Shown here piece after piece: positions 26,501-38,193 of a stretch of 64,000 nt of DNA. The stretch's first letter is position 1. Each line of letters opens with the position of its first letter. The DNA comes from Desmodesmus armatus. Taxonomy: Eukaryota; Chlorophyta; Chlorophyceae; Sphaeropleales; Scenedesmaceae. The notes beneath the pieces were generated by a model. The model searched no databases, was not told where the DNA came from, and saw only the letters and a program-made list of their open reading frames with translations. The stretch covers positions 1 to 64,000 of the forward strand of contig VIIQ02000100.1 of the NCBI GenBank assembly GCA_007449985.2, given 5' to 3'. Both the position numbers and the translations under genes were made by a program.

Positions 26501-27632
26501 ACTACCAGGGCCCGCAGGAAGTGGGTTGCTCACCGCCGCAGGTTGTCATCGCTGTTGACCGTGTCTGCCAGGAGCTGCCGCATGGTCAGCCGCTCCCCAA
26601 CATTGGCAGGGCCATCGTACACGCCAGCAGGCATGCCATCTGTGCAGTACAGCGCCTGCAGCAGCCACAGAAACCACCCAAGCCTTGGTGATACAGAAGG
26701 CCCCATGACTGCTTACATACGCAACTAGTCAAGCTAGGCTGCTCAATATCACACACCGCCAAAGAGATGCCATAGAGCTGCTGCAACATGTGTGCAAAAG
26801 CCTGAGGTGTATCCTTGCTGAGTGCATGTGCTGAACACTGCGCCTACATCACTGCGCTCTGTGTACACACAAGTGTGAATGCGCTCTGTGTACACACAAG
26901 TGTGAACCGGTGTGTAGACACAGGGAGTGCATCCAACCGATGCATCAAGCATCCAAAGCTGTCACAATCCGAAGTGTGTGATGCTATGGCTGGTTGCGTC
27001 ATGCGTCGACACACCTGCATCAGCTGCCAGCTGGCTGCCTGGCCTTCCAGCTCTGCTGCCATCTTGGCCAGGTTGAGGCGGCGGGCTGCAGGAGCAAGCT
27101 CGTCCGCAGCCTCAGCCCTGCAAACATTGTTGCAGCAAAGACACAACAGACGTTTAATTATTGGAGGCTGCTGTTGTGTGTACTGCATGCTGAGTGTTGA
27201 TGTTGTACGCTGTTGCTTGTGCAGCAGCAAGCCAGCCTGGAGCACTGCTGGCGCATGTGAGCAGCTGTGTCCATAGGAGGCAACTCCGTTTCAAATGACC
27301 AGCTGCAGCTGCACTTTTGTTTGGCACCCACACGCAACACTGTGAAGGGGACGGCAGCAACATGAAGCATGACCGACAGTACACCGCAGTATCACCCTGG
27401 ACAGCGCTTTGGACACTCACCTGTAATACTGAACCACTGCCGAGGTGTGGTGCTGCAGCTCGGCAATAGCGTGTGCAGCTGCTAACTGGCCGTCCATCAG
27501 CCGGCACAGCATGTTGCCCAGCAGCGCATCCAAGTCGACAGCCTCCTGCTGCTGTTGCTGCTCCAGGAGCAGGGGCGGGGGGCCAGGGACCGTATCACTA
27601 CTGTAAAGCCCATTTGCATTGCTGAAGTCCAT
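17594..27632 (-). CDS. NUP107: Nucleoporin NUP107 (Y-complex scaffold)
   Basis: Scaffold nucleoporin of the NUP107-160 (Y) complex at the nuclear pore. Sixteen exons fit: 27421-27632, 27015-27117, 26534-26655, 26003-26267, 25404-25555, 24825-24921, 24315-24441, 23493-23624, 22808-22935, 21694-22211, 21116-21290, 20671-20798, 19489-20255, 19033-19172, 18084-18496 and 17594-17784. With five single-base restorations they sum to 3675 nt (1224 aa; the Arabidopsis protein is about 1080 aa). Diagnostic blocks: FAQVVMWLETLAS, RLVRAGRFKEACELCANAGQ (followed by PWRAVSL), RLAWKWACC, KYEAALYGALCGDVKAMLPA then CDTWEDEAWAYCR, FNAHMALALRALG and INHYASHLARQL. Phases agree at the joins. The frame breaks are at about 26167, 23573, 22151, 18229 and 17697, each needing one added base. 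Between exons 25404 and 24921 a further small exon cannot be excluded. The identity of the family is firm; the exact N-terminus is probable. Confidence 0.85.
22226..22313. repeat. (AGTAC)n pentanucleotide tract in NUP107 intron
   Basis: About 17 units of AGTAC/AGTGC ending 15 nt from the acceptor of exon 21694-22211 (sense strand minus). Related tracts occur at 51643-51716 and 59600-59705. Confidence 0.9.
23416..23461. repeat. (ATGC)n tetranucleotide tract in NUP107 intron
   Basis: Perfect ATGC repeat of about 11 units, self-complementary, 32 nt beyond the donor of exon 23493-23624. Confidence 0.95.
24158..24297. repeat. C-tract mini-array (sense-strand poly-G) in NUP107 intron
   Basis: About 140 bp of C-runs (7-20 nt) separated by TCCCTCG-type spacers, starting 17 nt downstream of the donor of exon 24315-24441 on the minus (sense) strand, where it reads as G-runs. 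It has strong G-quadruplex potential. Confidence 0.9.
24631..24788. repeat. Long inverted repeat (hairpin) in NUP107 intron
   Basis: Arms 24631-24703 and 24715-24788 with an 11-nt loop. The inner 39 bp (24665-24703 against 24715-24753) have a single mismatch. The outer 35 bp pair with several mismatches and small offsets. It lies between exons 24825-24921 and 24315-24441. Confidence 0.9.
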
Positions 27633-28347
27633 CCTGACCCGTTGGATGGACAGGAGAGCTTCGTTGATGTCTCAGATCACTGCACACATGCTTTGCTTTT
27701 TTCCCAGAGCGGATACATCAAATAGTGATGGAAGATGAATTGTGACAGCAGCAAGAAAAGGCTGTGTCGTCTTCAACTGGTTTGGCGAGTCGAGCGTGCT
27801 GGGTCACCTCGTGATCCAAGGACAGCTGGTAACGGTATGTATGCCGAGCTAGCCGTGCTTTGGAATGTGTACGGGTACTTCTCTTGATCACTGCTTTTAT
27901 TTTACCTGCTCCGGTTGTGGTGTGGGTCATAGATGTGACCCCCAGTTTCCATGACACATGCACCAGCACGGCAGGGGCTGTTTGTTGTAATAAGATCGCA
28001 GAGGCTGAAGCTGCCATGTCTGTCAACGAAAAGAATGGTAAATTGATGCATGGGGCTGTTTGGCAACAGTTCCTGGCGCACTCACATAAGATCGGCAGAG
28101 AGTAACAGAAGTTACATGTCCCAACCAAACTTGCATACCACACCGTGTACATGCTCTGAAACTTTGCCTTGCTTTGCTCGCCAACTTGTGTGCTGTGCTG
28201 CACCTGGTTGCACACCCCAAAACCCAGACCTAGTATCAAGCACACATACAACTGCCAAGTTGCTGCACACCAACCAACTCCCCCCCCCCCACCCCCGGGA
28301 CAACACAACCAGCTGCTACCATCAGCGGTAGCTGCGGCTGCCTGGCA
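27633..28347. other. Intergenic: NUP107 promoter and PRP38 3' flank
   Basis: Both genes are on the minus strand. The interval holds the NUP107 promoter/5' UTR and the PRP38 3' UTR, plus a C-run at about 28281-28293. A second copy of the sequence encoding the PRP38 C-terminal GRSYR-stop sits immediately after the real stop (about 28325-28340), a tiny tandem duplication. No other gene was seen. Confidence 0.55.
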
Positions 28348-31300
28348 TCAGCGATAGCTGCGGCCACCAAGCCTGAACACCTCATCCGCACTGCGCTTGC
28401 TGCCACCAGATGGGCCCAGGTCCAGCTTGCCGCTGGCATCCCCATACCGCGACCGCACATCTGTTGCTGCTGCACCACCCACGCGCTCCTTGAACACATC
28501 GCTGGCATCACGGCCGCCGCCAGCCCCTCTGCTGCGACCAGGGCTGCGGGTTCTGCTCCTGCTGCTGCGCCGGCGCGGCTCATCTCGACTGCGCCTGTCG
28601 TACTCACGGCGCTCATAGTCCCTGTCGTAGTCCCGCCTGTCCGCACGGTCACGGCTGCTGCCCCGGTCGTACTGCCTGCAGGTGGAACAGGGCAGAGCAG
28701 TGCCGACCACGCTAGTGTGAGTGTGGGAGCATGCACGCCACAGGGGCAGGGTGAATGCTGTGCTGGCGTTCTCCTCTCAAGTGCCAGGACGCAAGTGCTA
28801 GGACTGATCCCAACTGTCTGTGATGTACGTACCTCTCTCAATAATGACGAGGATAGCACAACGGATGCATGCAGCAACGTCCATAGCAGCAGATGGCCCA
28901 CTGGAGCCTCACGGGACCCCAAGCACCGAAAGCCGAACCACCCCTCTCACCTCTCGCCCCGCCTGCTGTCATAGCCGCCCCCGTTCCTGTCACGCTCCCG
29001 GTCCCTGCTGTCATAGCTGCTGTAGCGGTCGCGCGGCTGCTCCCTGCTGCTGCTCCTGCCATACGCGCTGCGCTCCCGCCGCTCATCGGCCGGCGGCTGC
29101 TCCCTGCTGGGGTCCCTTACACGCTCCTTACTGGGCTCCCTGCCGCCCCCCACTGCCGACTTGATGCGCTCGTCCTTCCATGTCTTTGTGCCTGCGCGGT
29201 TGGGTGCGCGCTGGCCAAAGGCCACAGACAGTGAGGCCTTGACAGAGGCAGGGCGGCGGTTGCCGTCGTCGCCGCCCCTGCGGTCGGGCCCGCCGCAGCC
29301 GCCGTTGCCCTGACCCTTGGTTGGCAGGTTCAGGCGCCGCAGCTCTGCCTGGATGTCGTCCTCCACCTTCTTAGGAATGCGGGGGAAGATGGTCTCAAAG
29401 TAGTACTGCACAGCACAGCACAACACAGCAGGCAGCGAGCGCAGTATGCAGCGAGCACAGCAGGCAGGGACAGCAGGGGCAGGCAGGAGTGTCAGAGGTC
29501 TGGTGGAGGGGAGCAATGCACAGCATGTGCATTGCTGCAGTGGTGGATGAAACAGGTTCCAAGCACACAGCGTGCTGAGGCAAAAGTGGCTGCTTCTCAT
29601 GCCTCTCATCAACGCATGGCAGTGCAGGCCAGACAAGTACAGGACGTGTAGTGCAGCAGTGCACAGCATGTAGAACGCAGGTTGGTGACCACAAGGCAAG
29701 CAGCATTGAGCCCCACCACAAGTGCAGGACCGCCTGCAGCATCAGGGATCAGCATGTGTGTGCTGGGCGACTTGGGCACCTATCCGGTCACTCAGGTCAT
29801 ACCTACGAAAACAGCAAGATCACAATGTGCAGCAGAGCAGGGCATGCACTGCTGTGTACACCTGCCATACAGCTGTGTCTACGGGGCACTAGCACTGCGC
29901 GCTGTCTATGCAGAGGTGCATAAATCACAACAATCGCATTGAAAACGGCAATCATGGCATTCAGCAGCAGTAGTTGCTCATGCTGCAGCATGAACAACGC
30001 ACAACGTGACTACACAACAGCACACGGCCAGAGCCTCAACAGAAGCACACAGCCCACCTGTTCACTCAAAGGTCACGCATTCAACCGGCATGTCCACCTA
30101 TGTACTCCAGATGCAATGGGAGCCTCAACACCCAGTCACCTCGGTGCACGGCTGCCAGCCAACTGCAAACTGTGTCACCAGGCATGATGGGTAAAACCAA
30201 CTTCCCTACGCTTTCATCCTGCATGTCTATCTGACGCAGGCCCCTCTCAGCCGTCGCCTGGTTGCCGCTCACCTGTTCCAACAGCAGGTCCCGCACAAAA
30301 GCCCCATCTGCACTGTGGGCCCGTTGGGGCCACTGGGTGCAAGCTCCTGCGACACCAGCACACACAGACATGTCTGTCGACACACACAACTTGCAACAGC
30401 ATGGCAAACCCCAAAAGCACGCACGTGCAACCGACGCTACAGGGCTGCACTGTCCGCTGCCTGGTAATGGAAGCAGCAGTCACAGAATACGTCCCACTAG
30501 GATCGCACGCATGCACTCCCTATGTTGAGGTAGCCCTGCTGGGTATGCTATAAGACACGCCTTGCACGCCCACGCGACACTGCCGCTCTGCCTCTCACCT
30601 CCTGCTTCTGACAGTGGGGCCCCAGCCAGCTCCACAGCTTGCGCGGGTCTGCAACATAGCGCAGGTACAGGAACCCAACCTGCACAGGCACACACACGCA
30701 CACATAGTTAGCCGACGCGACCCAGCTGTAGGTTGCAGCAAACAAGAGCAGCCCAGCAATCTTGGTTGTGCACCTGCAGGCACTACCAACTGTTGTATCA
30801 TGGCGCTCACCAGCACACTGTACAGACACATTCAATCTTGCAGATGCAACAGTTGGGTTCAGCAGCTCTGCACCCACCGCCTTGATGTAAGGTGAGTCCT
30901 CGTGGGTGATGGTTGCCTGCACCTCCTCCTCTGTTGGCTTCAGCTCAAACAAGCGGTACAGCAGGCAGAAGGCTGTTGAGGGGCCACGCGCATTGCCTGC
31001 CAGCCAGGGCTCAACATAATCCACCTGCAGAGCCAGCAAATGAGCACACACCTGCTCAAATGTCTAAAGACACAACAGACTGAGCCTGCAGGGTGGGGGA
31101 TGTTCCCGCGGGGGGGTTGGGCGCATGTGCTGGCTACTACGCCTTGGGTGTTGGGGACTTTTGTTGAGTTGATATGTCGTTCAGCCCCTGTCTGCTTGCG
31201 TTGGCCATACCTGATAATATATCTGGTCGATGACATCATTCCAGGAGTTGAGCTTCATGCAGTCATTGCGGTAGAAGTCTGCATTGCGGATGTTTTGCTG

Positions 31301-31348
31301 CAGCACTGTCTCCAGGTTGTAAGTGGTCTGGTTCCCATATTGCTCCAT
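28348..31348 (-). CDS. PRP38: Pre-mRNA splicing factor PRP38 with C-terminal RS domain
   Basis: Spliceosomal B-complex protein needed for activation; nuclear. Six exons: 31211-31348, 30878-31024, 30599-30679, 30273-30346, 28951-29405 and 28348-28675, giving 407 aa. The PRP38 domain (residues 1 to about 150) matches plant SRL1/PRP38B closely: IYYQ|VDYVEPWLAGNARGPSTAF, then THEDSPYIKA, VGFLYLRYVADPRKLWSW, GAFVRDLLLEQ, YYFETIFPRIPKKVEDDI. The remainder is an Arg/Ser/Asp-rich tail typical of SR-related proteins, ending RLGGRSYR. One base must be restored in the G4 run at 30302-30305 to keep frame across exon 4; with it, all phases agree. Start chosen at MEQYGNQTTYNLETVL; the exon continues upstream as probable 5' UTR to about 31374. 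Divergent from the FLAP1-like gene. Confidence 0.9.
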
Positions 31349-31966
31349 TGTCTTTGCACACCAGGTCACCTGCACCAGCAAGCAGTGGCACAATGAACTT
31401 GCGTGACGGTTGCTGCTGCTGCTGGCTCCTTCTTCAGCTGAACCCCTGGGGGATAAGTACATACCGCAACATGACGTATGTGGATGCTATATGTTTTGCA
31501 TACTCACCTGAGCTAGAGCCTTCAGCAGCACAACAAGTTCAAGGCTGTCCGCTGCTCATCAGCGTCTGCTTCTGCTGTGCTGCCTACAGGTAGGGACTGA
31601 GGTAGCGGCTGCAGACCCCGCTGCAGACTCCACTGCAGACCCCACTAAGTTTGTAGTTAATTATGATAGCCTGTTGTTGTCAGACTGCAAGGACTCAACC
31701 CACCAAAGAGGAAGAGGACACAGACGCGACAAGTCTCGACACTGAGTAACGCCGCTCTCTGAAACGTACAGACTAATCCCTCTCTGCAGTGATGTGTCAA
31801 CCTGTCGCACATGCGCGGGTTAAGCTTGCTGAACCCTCTCCCCATTTGTCAAGGAACAACTGCAAGCACTTATAAGGGCTTGCACGTGAACCGCGACCGA
31901 CATTGGTTGCATAACCGAGTGAACTTCAACATTTGCACGCTTACACAGTCTCGAAGTCGACAGAGC
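31349..31966. promoter_or_regulatory. Bidirectional promoter interval PRP38 / FLAP1-like
   Basis: About 620 nt between the two divergent start codons. It must hold both promoters and 5' UTRs. No TATA or named element was identified with confidence. Confidence 0.45.
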
Positions 31967-34900
31967 ATGCAGACGATCCTGCGCTCGTCCCGGCCTTTTG
32001 TGGCTCAGCCACAACGGACCACCGGTGCAAATAGGGCTATCTGCAGGCCTGTGCAACCAGCACGCTTCGGGCATGTCCATGCACAGGCCATCTCTCGGGC
32101 AGAGGTGACTACACCAGGACGGTCTGCTGTCCAGCAGATCGTGCAGACGGGCACGTCTGTGCAGCAAGCTGCCTCGCCGTCCCTCAAGCAAAAGGTCACA
32201 TCGTTCCTTCAGAGCACTGCTAAGGCAGCAGCTGTCTTGGGTGTAGCTGTGGCTCTGGTGAGTGAGCTGGACCACCACACGTGCCAGCAGTGACAGCTGT
32301 GTGGTGACCCAACCGTGACCTGCTTCTCCCAAGTGTCATGCACATGTGCCTTCGACTACAAGTTAGTGAGCATGCATGTCGCTGCGTGTAAGCATGCATG
32401 TCGCTCCGTGTAAGCATGCATGTCACTATGTGTCCTGCATGCCAGGCTGCATGCCTAGTCACCACCAGTCAGCTGACACGCCTTTAATGCTGATGTCTGC
32501 TAACAGGTGTTGGGCAACGTGAACCCAGCCCTTGCAGCCCGCAGTGCAGGCCGCGCTGGTGGCTTCTCAGCCCCCTCCAGCCGCAGCTATGGGGGTGGTG
32601 GCTACTCTGGTGGCAGGAGCTATGGAGGGGGGTACACAGGGGGTGCCTACTCCGGTGGCTACTCATCCTACAGGTCAGTACCAGCTCCGAGGCAGGCGTT
32701 CCTGCAGCCCCAATGCTGCAGTCCCAGTGCTGCGACATGTACGTGTGTCTTGACCTTCTGGCCTGCTGGCCTGCTGGCTGTCTGACAACACCAGCGATTC
32801 CAATTAACGACATCAACCAGGCAAACACAAGTGTCGCACAGTGCAGACAGAACCGTGATTGTGATGGATGAGTTTAGTGGCAATTGAGTTATTTGCAAGC
32901 CCCTCTATCACAATTCCAGCGGCTTGTTTACACTGTGCGGCACATGTGCTTCCCTGGTCAGTGTCAATATCTGGTCAGTACATGTACTGCAAAAGCATGT
33001 GAATGTCAGCTCAAGGTGCTGACAGGGGGCTGTCATGGGATGCTGCGCTGTGCCTTTGTCCTGCAGGGCGCCAATCATCGTGCCCAGTCCGCCCATCTAC
33101 GCTCCCATGTACCCCAGCACTGGCCTCATGGTGTCCCCTGGCGGTGCTGCAATGGTGACCACTGGTCCCGGCATCATGGATGTGGCCATCATCAGCATGT
33201 TCCTGGTCATGGCAGCATCAGCAGCCAGCACAGCACTCAGCAGGGGTGGGGTGGATGAGGATGACTTTGATGCAGGTGAGCGTCGGGTGATGTGGGCAAA
33301 GGGTAACAGGAGGGGGGGGCGTGTGTATTGAGGGGGCCAAGGTTGTGTGCAGCACCGTCTCTTTACCAATATGCATGTGCAAGCGAGTACTGCCAGCTGA
33401 TGGTAGAGGATTGCACTCCAGGGTGAGTGCTGTGCGCACAACAGGCTGGCTGTGGCAATGGCATGTTACACATTGCACCTTTTAGGCGTAGGCATTCAAT
33501 TGGGGCTCAGATCTGCATGAAGCTGTGCTGGAAACCACACCTTCAGCAGCACCTGGTTGCATGTGTTTGTGCCAGATGCAGCAGCCTCGCCATGTGATTT
33601 GCACGCTGCCCTGTGTTTGTTGTGTGTGCAGGCTTCAGGCAGCCCACCCTGACACGTGTCCAGGTTGGCCTGGTGAGCCTTGCCCGTGAGCTGAAGGGGG
33701 ACCTGGACCGCATCGCTGCTCGTGCCGACACAGGCAGCCCACAAGGACTGCACCAGCTGTTGCAAGGTGAGCTGGAACGTGTGGGCCACGTCAGTGTATG
33801 TAATTACTCTTCGGGGTGTGTCGGGTGTGCCTGGTGGTTTTCTGCATGTGTATCCTGCATCATAGGTGGTGCTGGCAATGGCCATGTTGCACTTGGTGTA
33901 CGCTTCTGTGTAGGTCATGATCATATCTCAGGCTATCTTAGGCAGCAAGAGTAAGCCCCAACAGTTAGCCTTATGGCTGGTGGGGTATGGTACAGCTGCC
34001 CAGAACAGGAGTGGGCCATGCGGTTGATCTTGGGCAGCTCGTGCTCACAGGTCTGTAGAAGCGCTCTCGACAAGCTATGTATTGCCGTGCATCAACACAC
34101 ATGTCATTGTGCTTGACCATCACCTGTCAAGCAGTGGTGCATCTTTCACTGAATGTGCTGATCACTTGGCTGCTGTGCTGTGCTGTCAATGTCACTGCTG
34201 GTTGTGTGTTACAGAGGTGGTACTGGCGTTGCTGCGCAACCCCAAGTACTGCATCTACGGTGCAACCAGCCAGAAGACCTGCAGTAGCACCAGCAGCCTT
34301 GAAACCGCCTTCAACTCCGCCTCTGTCAAGGAGCGCTCAAAGTTTGAGCAGGAAACTCTGGTCAACGTCGGCGGCAGCAGCACGCGGCGCAGCAGCTACA
34401 GGCCCAGCAGCAGCGGCAAGCCTGATGAGCTGATTGTGGTGACGATGCTGGTGGCCACTGGGTGCAAGGCGAATATCCCTGAGAAGATCAATAGCTTGAC
34501 GGACCTGAAGGCAGCACTTGAGGCGTTGGGTGGCTTGCCTCAGGATCAGGTGCTGGGCGTGGAGCTGCTGTGGACACCCCAGGTGAGAGGAGAGGGGTGT
34601 TTTTAGGGTCTGTCATGAATGGACGCATGATATGGTGTATGTATTTCATAAATCAGCACTATGGCTATTGGCAGAGCTTCATGAGCCTCGTAGCACCTTT
34701 CTACTCATGATAAGAAGAGCTTGCCAACAACAGTGCTTTGGATGCATGCACACGTCAATTCTGCATCAACACTTTTGCATCAAGCAGGTGCACATGGTCA
34801 CTAGCGGCCATGGTCCTGTAGCGGCCATGGTCCTGTAGCGGCCACCAGAATGCGGCCATCAGTATTGTAGGCAGCCGCTGCAGATCCTTAGTTGTGACTG

Positions 34901-35027
34901 TTCTGAACGCTTCCTACAGCTGGTGTTTCATAACACCTGTGCGCATGTGTGTCCTTCGCAGGCTGAGGGTGACTTCTACACAAGGGATGAGATTGTGGCT
35001 GACTACCCGCACCTGCGCCAGTTGTAG
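31967..35027 (+). CDS. FLAP1: Plastid DUF1517 protein, FLAP1-like (thylakoid/envelope membrane)
   Basis: Homologue of the plant DUF1517 family that includes FLUCTUATING-LIGHT-ACCLIMATION PROTEIN 1, which influences thylakoid proton-gradient and NPQ control. Six exons: 31967-32257, 32507-32673, 33067-33275, 33632-33766, 34215-34582 and 34962-35027 (411 aa), all phases consistent and no frame break. Residues 1-60 are Ser/Arg/Ala-rich without acidic residues, a plausible transit peptide. A hydrophobic segment ending NPALA (about residues 85-105) is followed by a Gly/Tyr/Ser-rich linker, then a second hydrophobic segment (DVAIISMFLVMAASAAS) and the soluble domain with TRVQVGLVSLARELK, LLRNPKYCIYGATS, KFEQETLVN, GKPDELIVVTMLVATGC and DQVLGVELLWTPQAEGDFYT. 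The assignment to FLAP1 rather than another DUF1517 member is by overall pattern. Confidence 0.85.
32366..32430. repeat. 22-24-bp tandem repeat in FLAP1 intron 1
   Basis: Three imperfect copies of AGCATGCATGTCGCTGCGTG-like units in the first intron. Confidence 0.8.
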
Positions 35028-37143
35028 AGTGAAGATGTTGAGCTGAGGTGTATGCGTTTTTGTGCATCAAGTCTGTGCTACCGCTTTCCCTGGGAGTCCC
35101 TGGGAGTGGCATATTGTACTGTGAATGGTTATTGCGCATGTAATGTGGTTGGGTGGCTGGTTGGGTGGCTGGTTGGGTGGCTGCTGGTAGGGAGTACTTA
35201 GGGAGTAGTGGGAGGGGATATTTTGGAGATAAAAGTACAAGCCTGTGCGAGTGGGATGCATCACTATCTATGTTGCAGTAACAACACTACCTACTTTCCT
35301 TATGTTGGAAGCTGTTGGACAGTGTTGTGTTTGCTTGTAGGCAGAGACTGTACAATGTTTTGTGTAGGGTAAGGCCATGTTATAAGACTGTGTGCAGCCG
35401 CAAGGCAGCAGTTTTGGTTGTTTGTTTGTATCCGTTATACTGTGTATACTGGTGGGGTGGGTTTGAGCGAGGCTGTCATGCATGATGTGCCGTATCAACA
35501 GTAGCAGCAGTTGGCACATCTGCAGCAGTGTGCCAGTGTGTGTAGAAATAGTCTGCAGGGTGGTTGAAATGTAACTATTTTTTTGCTATCTACAAAGTCC
35601 TGATGTTGGCAGTACAATATACTGCGGACATGGGTTTAACATGAGGGGTGTGGACTGAAATGACATTGCTATGTGAGTCATCTGTACATATCACTGCATC
35701 TTATGATACACAGCCACACAGTCTTGTTACGGCTTGAACAATTTTTTGGGGATATGGTTGAACCATCAGAGATGCGCAACAATATGCGGTGTGACTGATA
35801 GAATTGCACAGACATTGACCACCAGCCTTGTGCTGCCCTGAGTGGTTCAACTGGCCAGTTGGCCAACATGTTTGGCTTGAGCGTCACTTACAGAGGCACA
35901 AGCAATAGCTGACGCCTTGATAAAATACTACGCGTGTCCGCTCTGTCACAGACACAAAAGTTTTGTCCAGGCTGCCATATTCCACCGCAAAAGACAGCAA
36001 TCAAGGGGGTGGCCCCCACATCATCATTGCCCACTGCCGTCTCCAGCACATGCATGTTGACATCAGCCCAGCCCAGCTCAGCAGGAGGAACAGCCAGCAT
36101 AACCCAGCACCGATGATCACAGTGGAGCTTTGATGCAACATCCAGCCCAGCAGGAGGACAGCAACTGGCCAGGCACCTTCAGGTCACAGTGAGCCTTCAG
36201 GTCACAGTGAGCCAAGGGTTTGGGGGCCCCGAAGCTCGTCTAGCTTCAGCTGCACATGCATATGCATCACTTACTACTTCTTTTCGTTGACAGACACGGC
36301 AGCTTCAGCCTCTGCCGATCTTATTACAATGCAGCATACGTTTTTTGAGCTGTTGACACCACCCTTGATTATATTGCTCACAAGCTTCAACCAACATCAT
36401 CACCCAGGAGACATGCAGCGATTGCTTCAACGTGCAAGTTAAAAGCCCAGAGCACAGCAAGCCACCCAAGGCAGCAGCATGCACACCTTCACCATCAGCA
36501 GCAACCACCTGGTTTGACATATGCCTCAGCTGCCAGCACAAGCAGCAGCACCTCGCACTTCGCGTCTGCCCCTTCAGACGGTCAACACATGATTGCAATC
36601 GACATGGGTCAGCAGCGCCAGCACTCAGTGCTTGCCTTGGGTCACCCAAGCGGGGTGGCACCAGCACAGCCAGTCTCACAGCAACTCCTGAATGGCCATG
36701 CGCCTGGACACACAGCACCTCAAGCACTGCTGGGAACTGCCCAACAGCAGGAGATACAAGGCTGTCGATTGTGACTCTGTTACACTGCAGACTGCTAGGA
36801 TTTTCAGTGGCAACTGCTGCAATCATGCACTGAGGTGTGGCCACCACCATACACCAGTGCTGCAGGACAATAAAGGCAGCAACATCAACAAGCAGCACCC
36901 CGGCTTCAAAACAAACACCCAGTCACACCACCAAGTGCTGCACTCCATCAACACAATCACCTAGTGTTTGCAGCAACCCCCATATGCCCCACACATAATC
37001 AAGACCCTGCAAGGCAAATGCACGCCCAGACTCATAATCAAGACCCCAACAGCATGCTAGCAAAAGTCATGCTATCTTATACAATCACAAACATAGCAGC
37101 GCAAGTTGTACTATGCCGTAGCCCCTCGATAACATGGGCAAGT
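35028..37143. other. Convergent intergenic interval, no gene seen
   Basis: The first 600 nt are G/T-rich on the plus strand, contain a three-copy 12-bp minisatellite (GGTTGGGTGGCT, about 35149-35184), and carry TGTAA motifs at about 35138 and 35568 that fit the volvocalean poly(A) signal for the FLAP1-like gene. The part nearest 37143 is A/C-rich on the plus strand, matching a 3' UTR of the minus-strand BTB paralogue. It also has a two-copy 17-bp repeat (CTTCAGGTCACAGTGAG) at about 36177-36212. Confidence 0.55.
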
Positions 37144-38193
37144 TCAGGTCACACTGGGGTTGACCTTCAGGAATGCATCCAATGCTGCTGCGTCTGGGAA
37201 AGTGCGACCCACCAGCAGCTGCAATTGCAGTGACACCCAGCTTGTGGCATCTGCAGCAGAAGGCTGGAATTTGATAAGCCCTTTGAAAAGCTCTAGCTCA
37301 ACCTTTACTGCGTCACCAGCCTTTGTTCCGGCAAAGTCCCGCAGCAGGACAGCATCAAACCTGACCGCATCCTTGCTGGCATCATAAGTGACAGGCCCGG
37401 TAGGCTTGAACAGGGTTCTGCTGTGGCCGCTCTGGTTGGATACCAGGCTGCATGGCTCTGACAGCACACTGCTGACGTAAGCCTCCTTGCTGAGGGTACT
37501 GCTGCACATGGCTGCCTCCAACAGCATCACTGAAGATCAGCCCAAGAGCACCATCAAGCAGGCGTGCCGGGTCCATGTTGAGCAGCAGGAACTCATGCAG
37601 CACAGACAGCAGGGGCTGCAACTGCAGCACGTGCCCCAGCTGCAGCAGTGCTGACAGCTGCTTTGCCACCTGCTGCTGCAGATCAAGGCACTGCTCAGAA
37701 GATGCCAGGGGCGCACCTAATTTTACAACCTTGTGCATGTTGAACTGCAGCAACTGCTTGTGATCTGACCCCGTGAAATAGTACGCATAGCCAGCTACAG
37801 GCAGCTTCAGCCCCCGCTCCGGCAGCTGCACCCCAAGGTTCAATTGCTTCAGCTGGCTGCATGCTTCCTTGAAGACGCCTGCATACGACCCCACTGCATC
37901 TGCAAACGCCAGCATCCCGCCACAGTGCTGAGCTGGTCGATGCTGTCACTGTCCAGCTCTGTACCATGGTTGCGGCTGTAGCAGCACTGCAGCCAGCAGC
38001 TGACTGTCTCACGGCTGAAGGGCTGGCCATCATACAGCAGCCCACTGACGTCCCACTCTGCTGCATCTGCTGGCAGGGCCCTGGCACAGGAGCTGAAGGA
38101 GCGCAGCACAAAGCTCTCTGCTGCTATTGGCTCCCCTTCTGCTACTTTAATATGGACATCCTCATCTTTCCTGGAACGCTTGCGGAAGCTCAT
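37144..38193 (-). pseudogene. BTB/POZ-like paralogue with frame-disrupting indels
   Basis: Clear second copy of the intronless BTB-like gene at 12769-13830, alignable end to end: MSFRKRSRKDEDVHIKV at the start, SCARALPADAAEWDVSGLL shared exactly, and a C-terminal LLVGRTFPDAAALDAFL against LLLGRNFSDSASADAFF. Relative to the intact copy it lacks about 10 nt near 37913-37922 and 2 nt near 37520-37525, so the central third lies in another frame and the end returns to the first frame. The middle frame still encodes a conserved sequence, so damage is recent. It is either a young pseudogene or a gene with two assembly errors; the 10-nt gap favours real damage. Confidence 0.7.
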
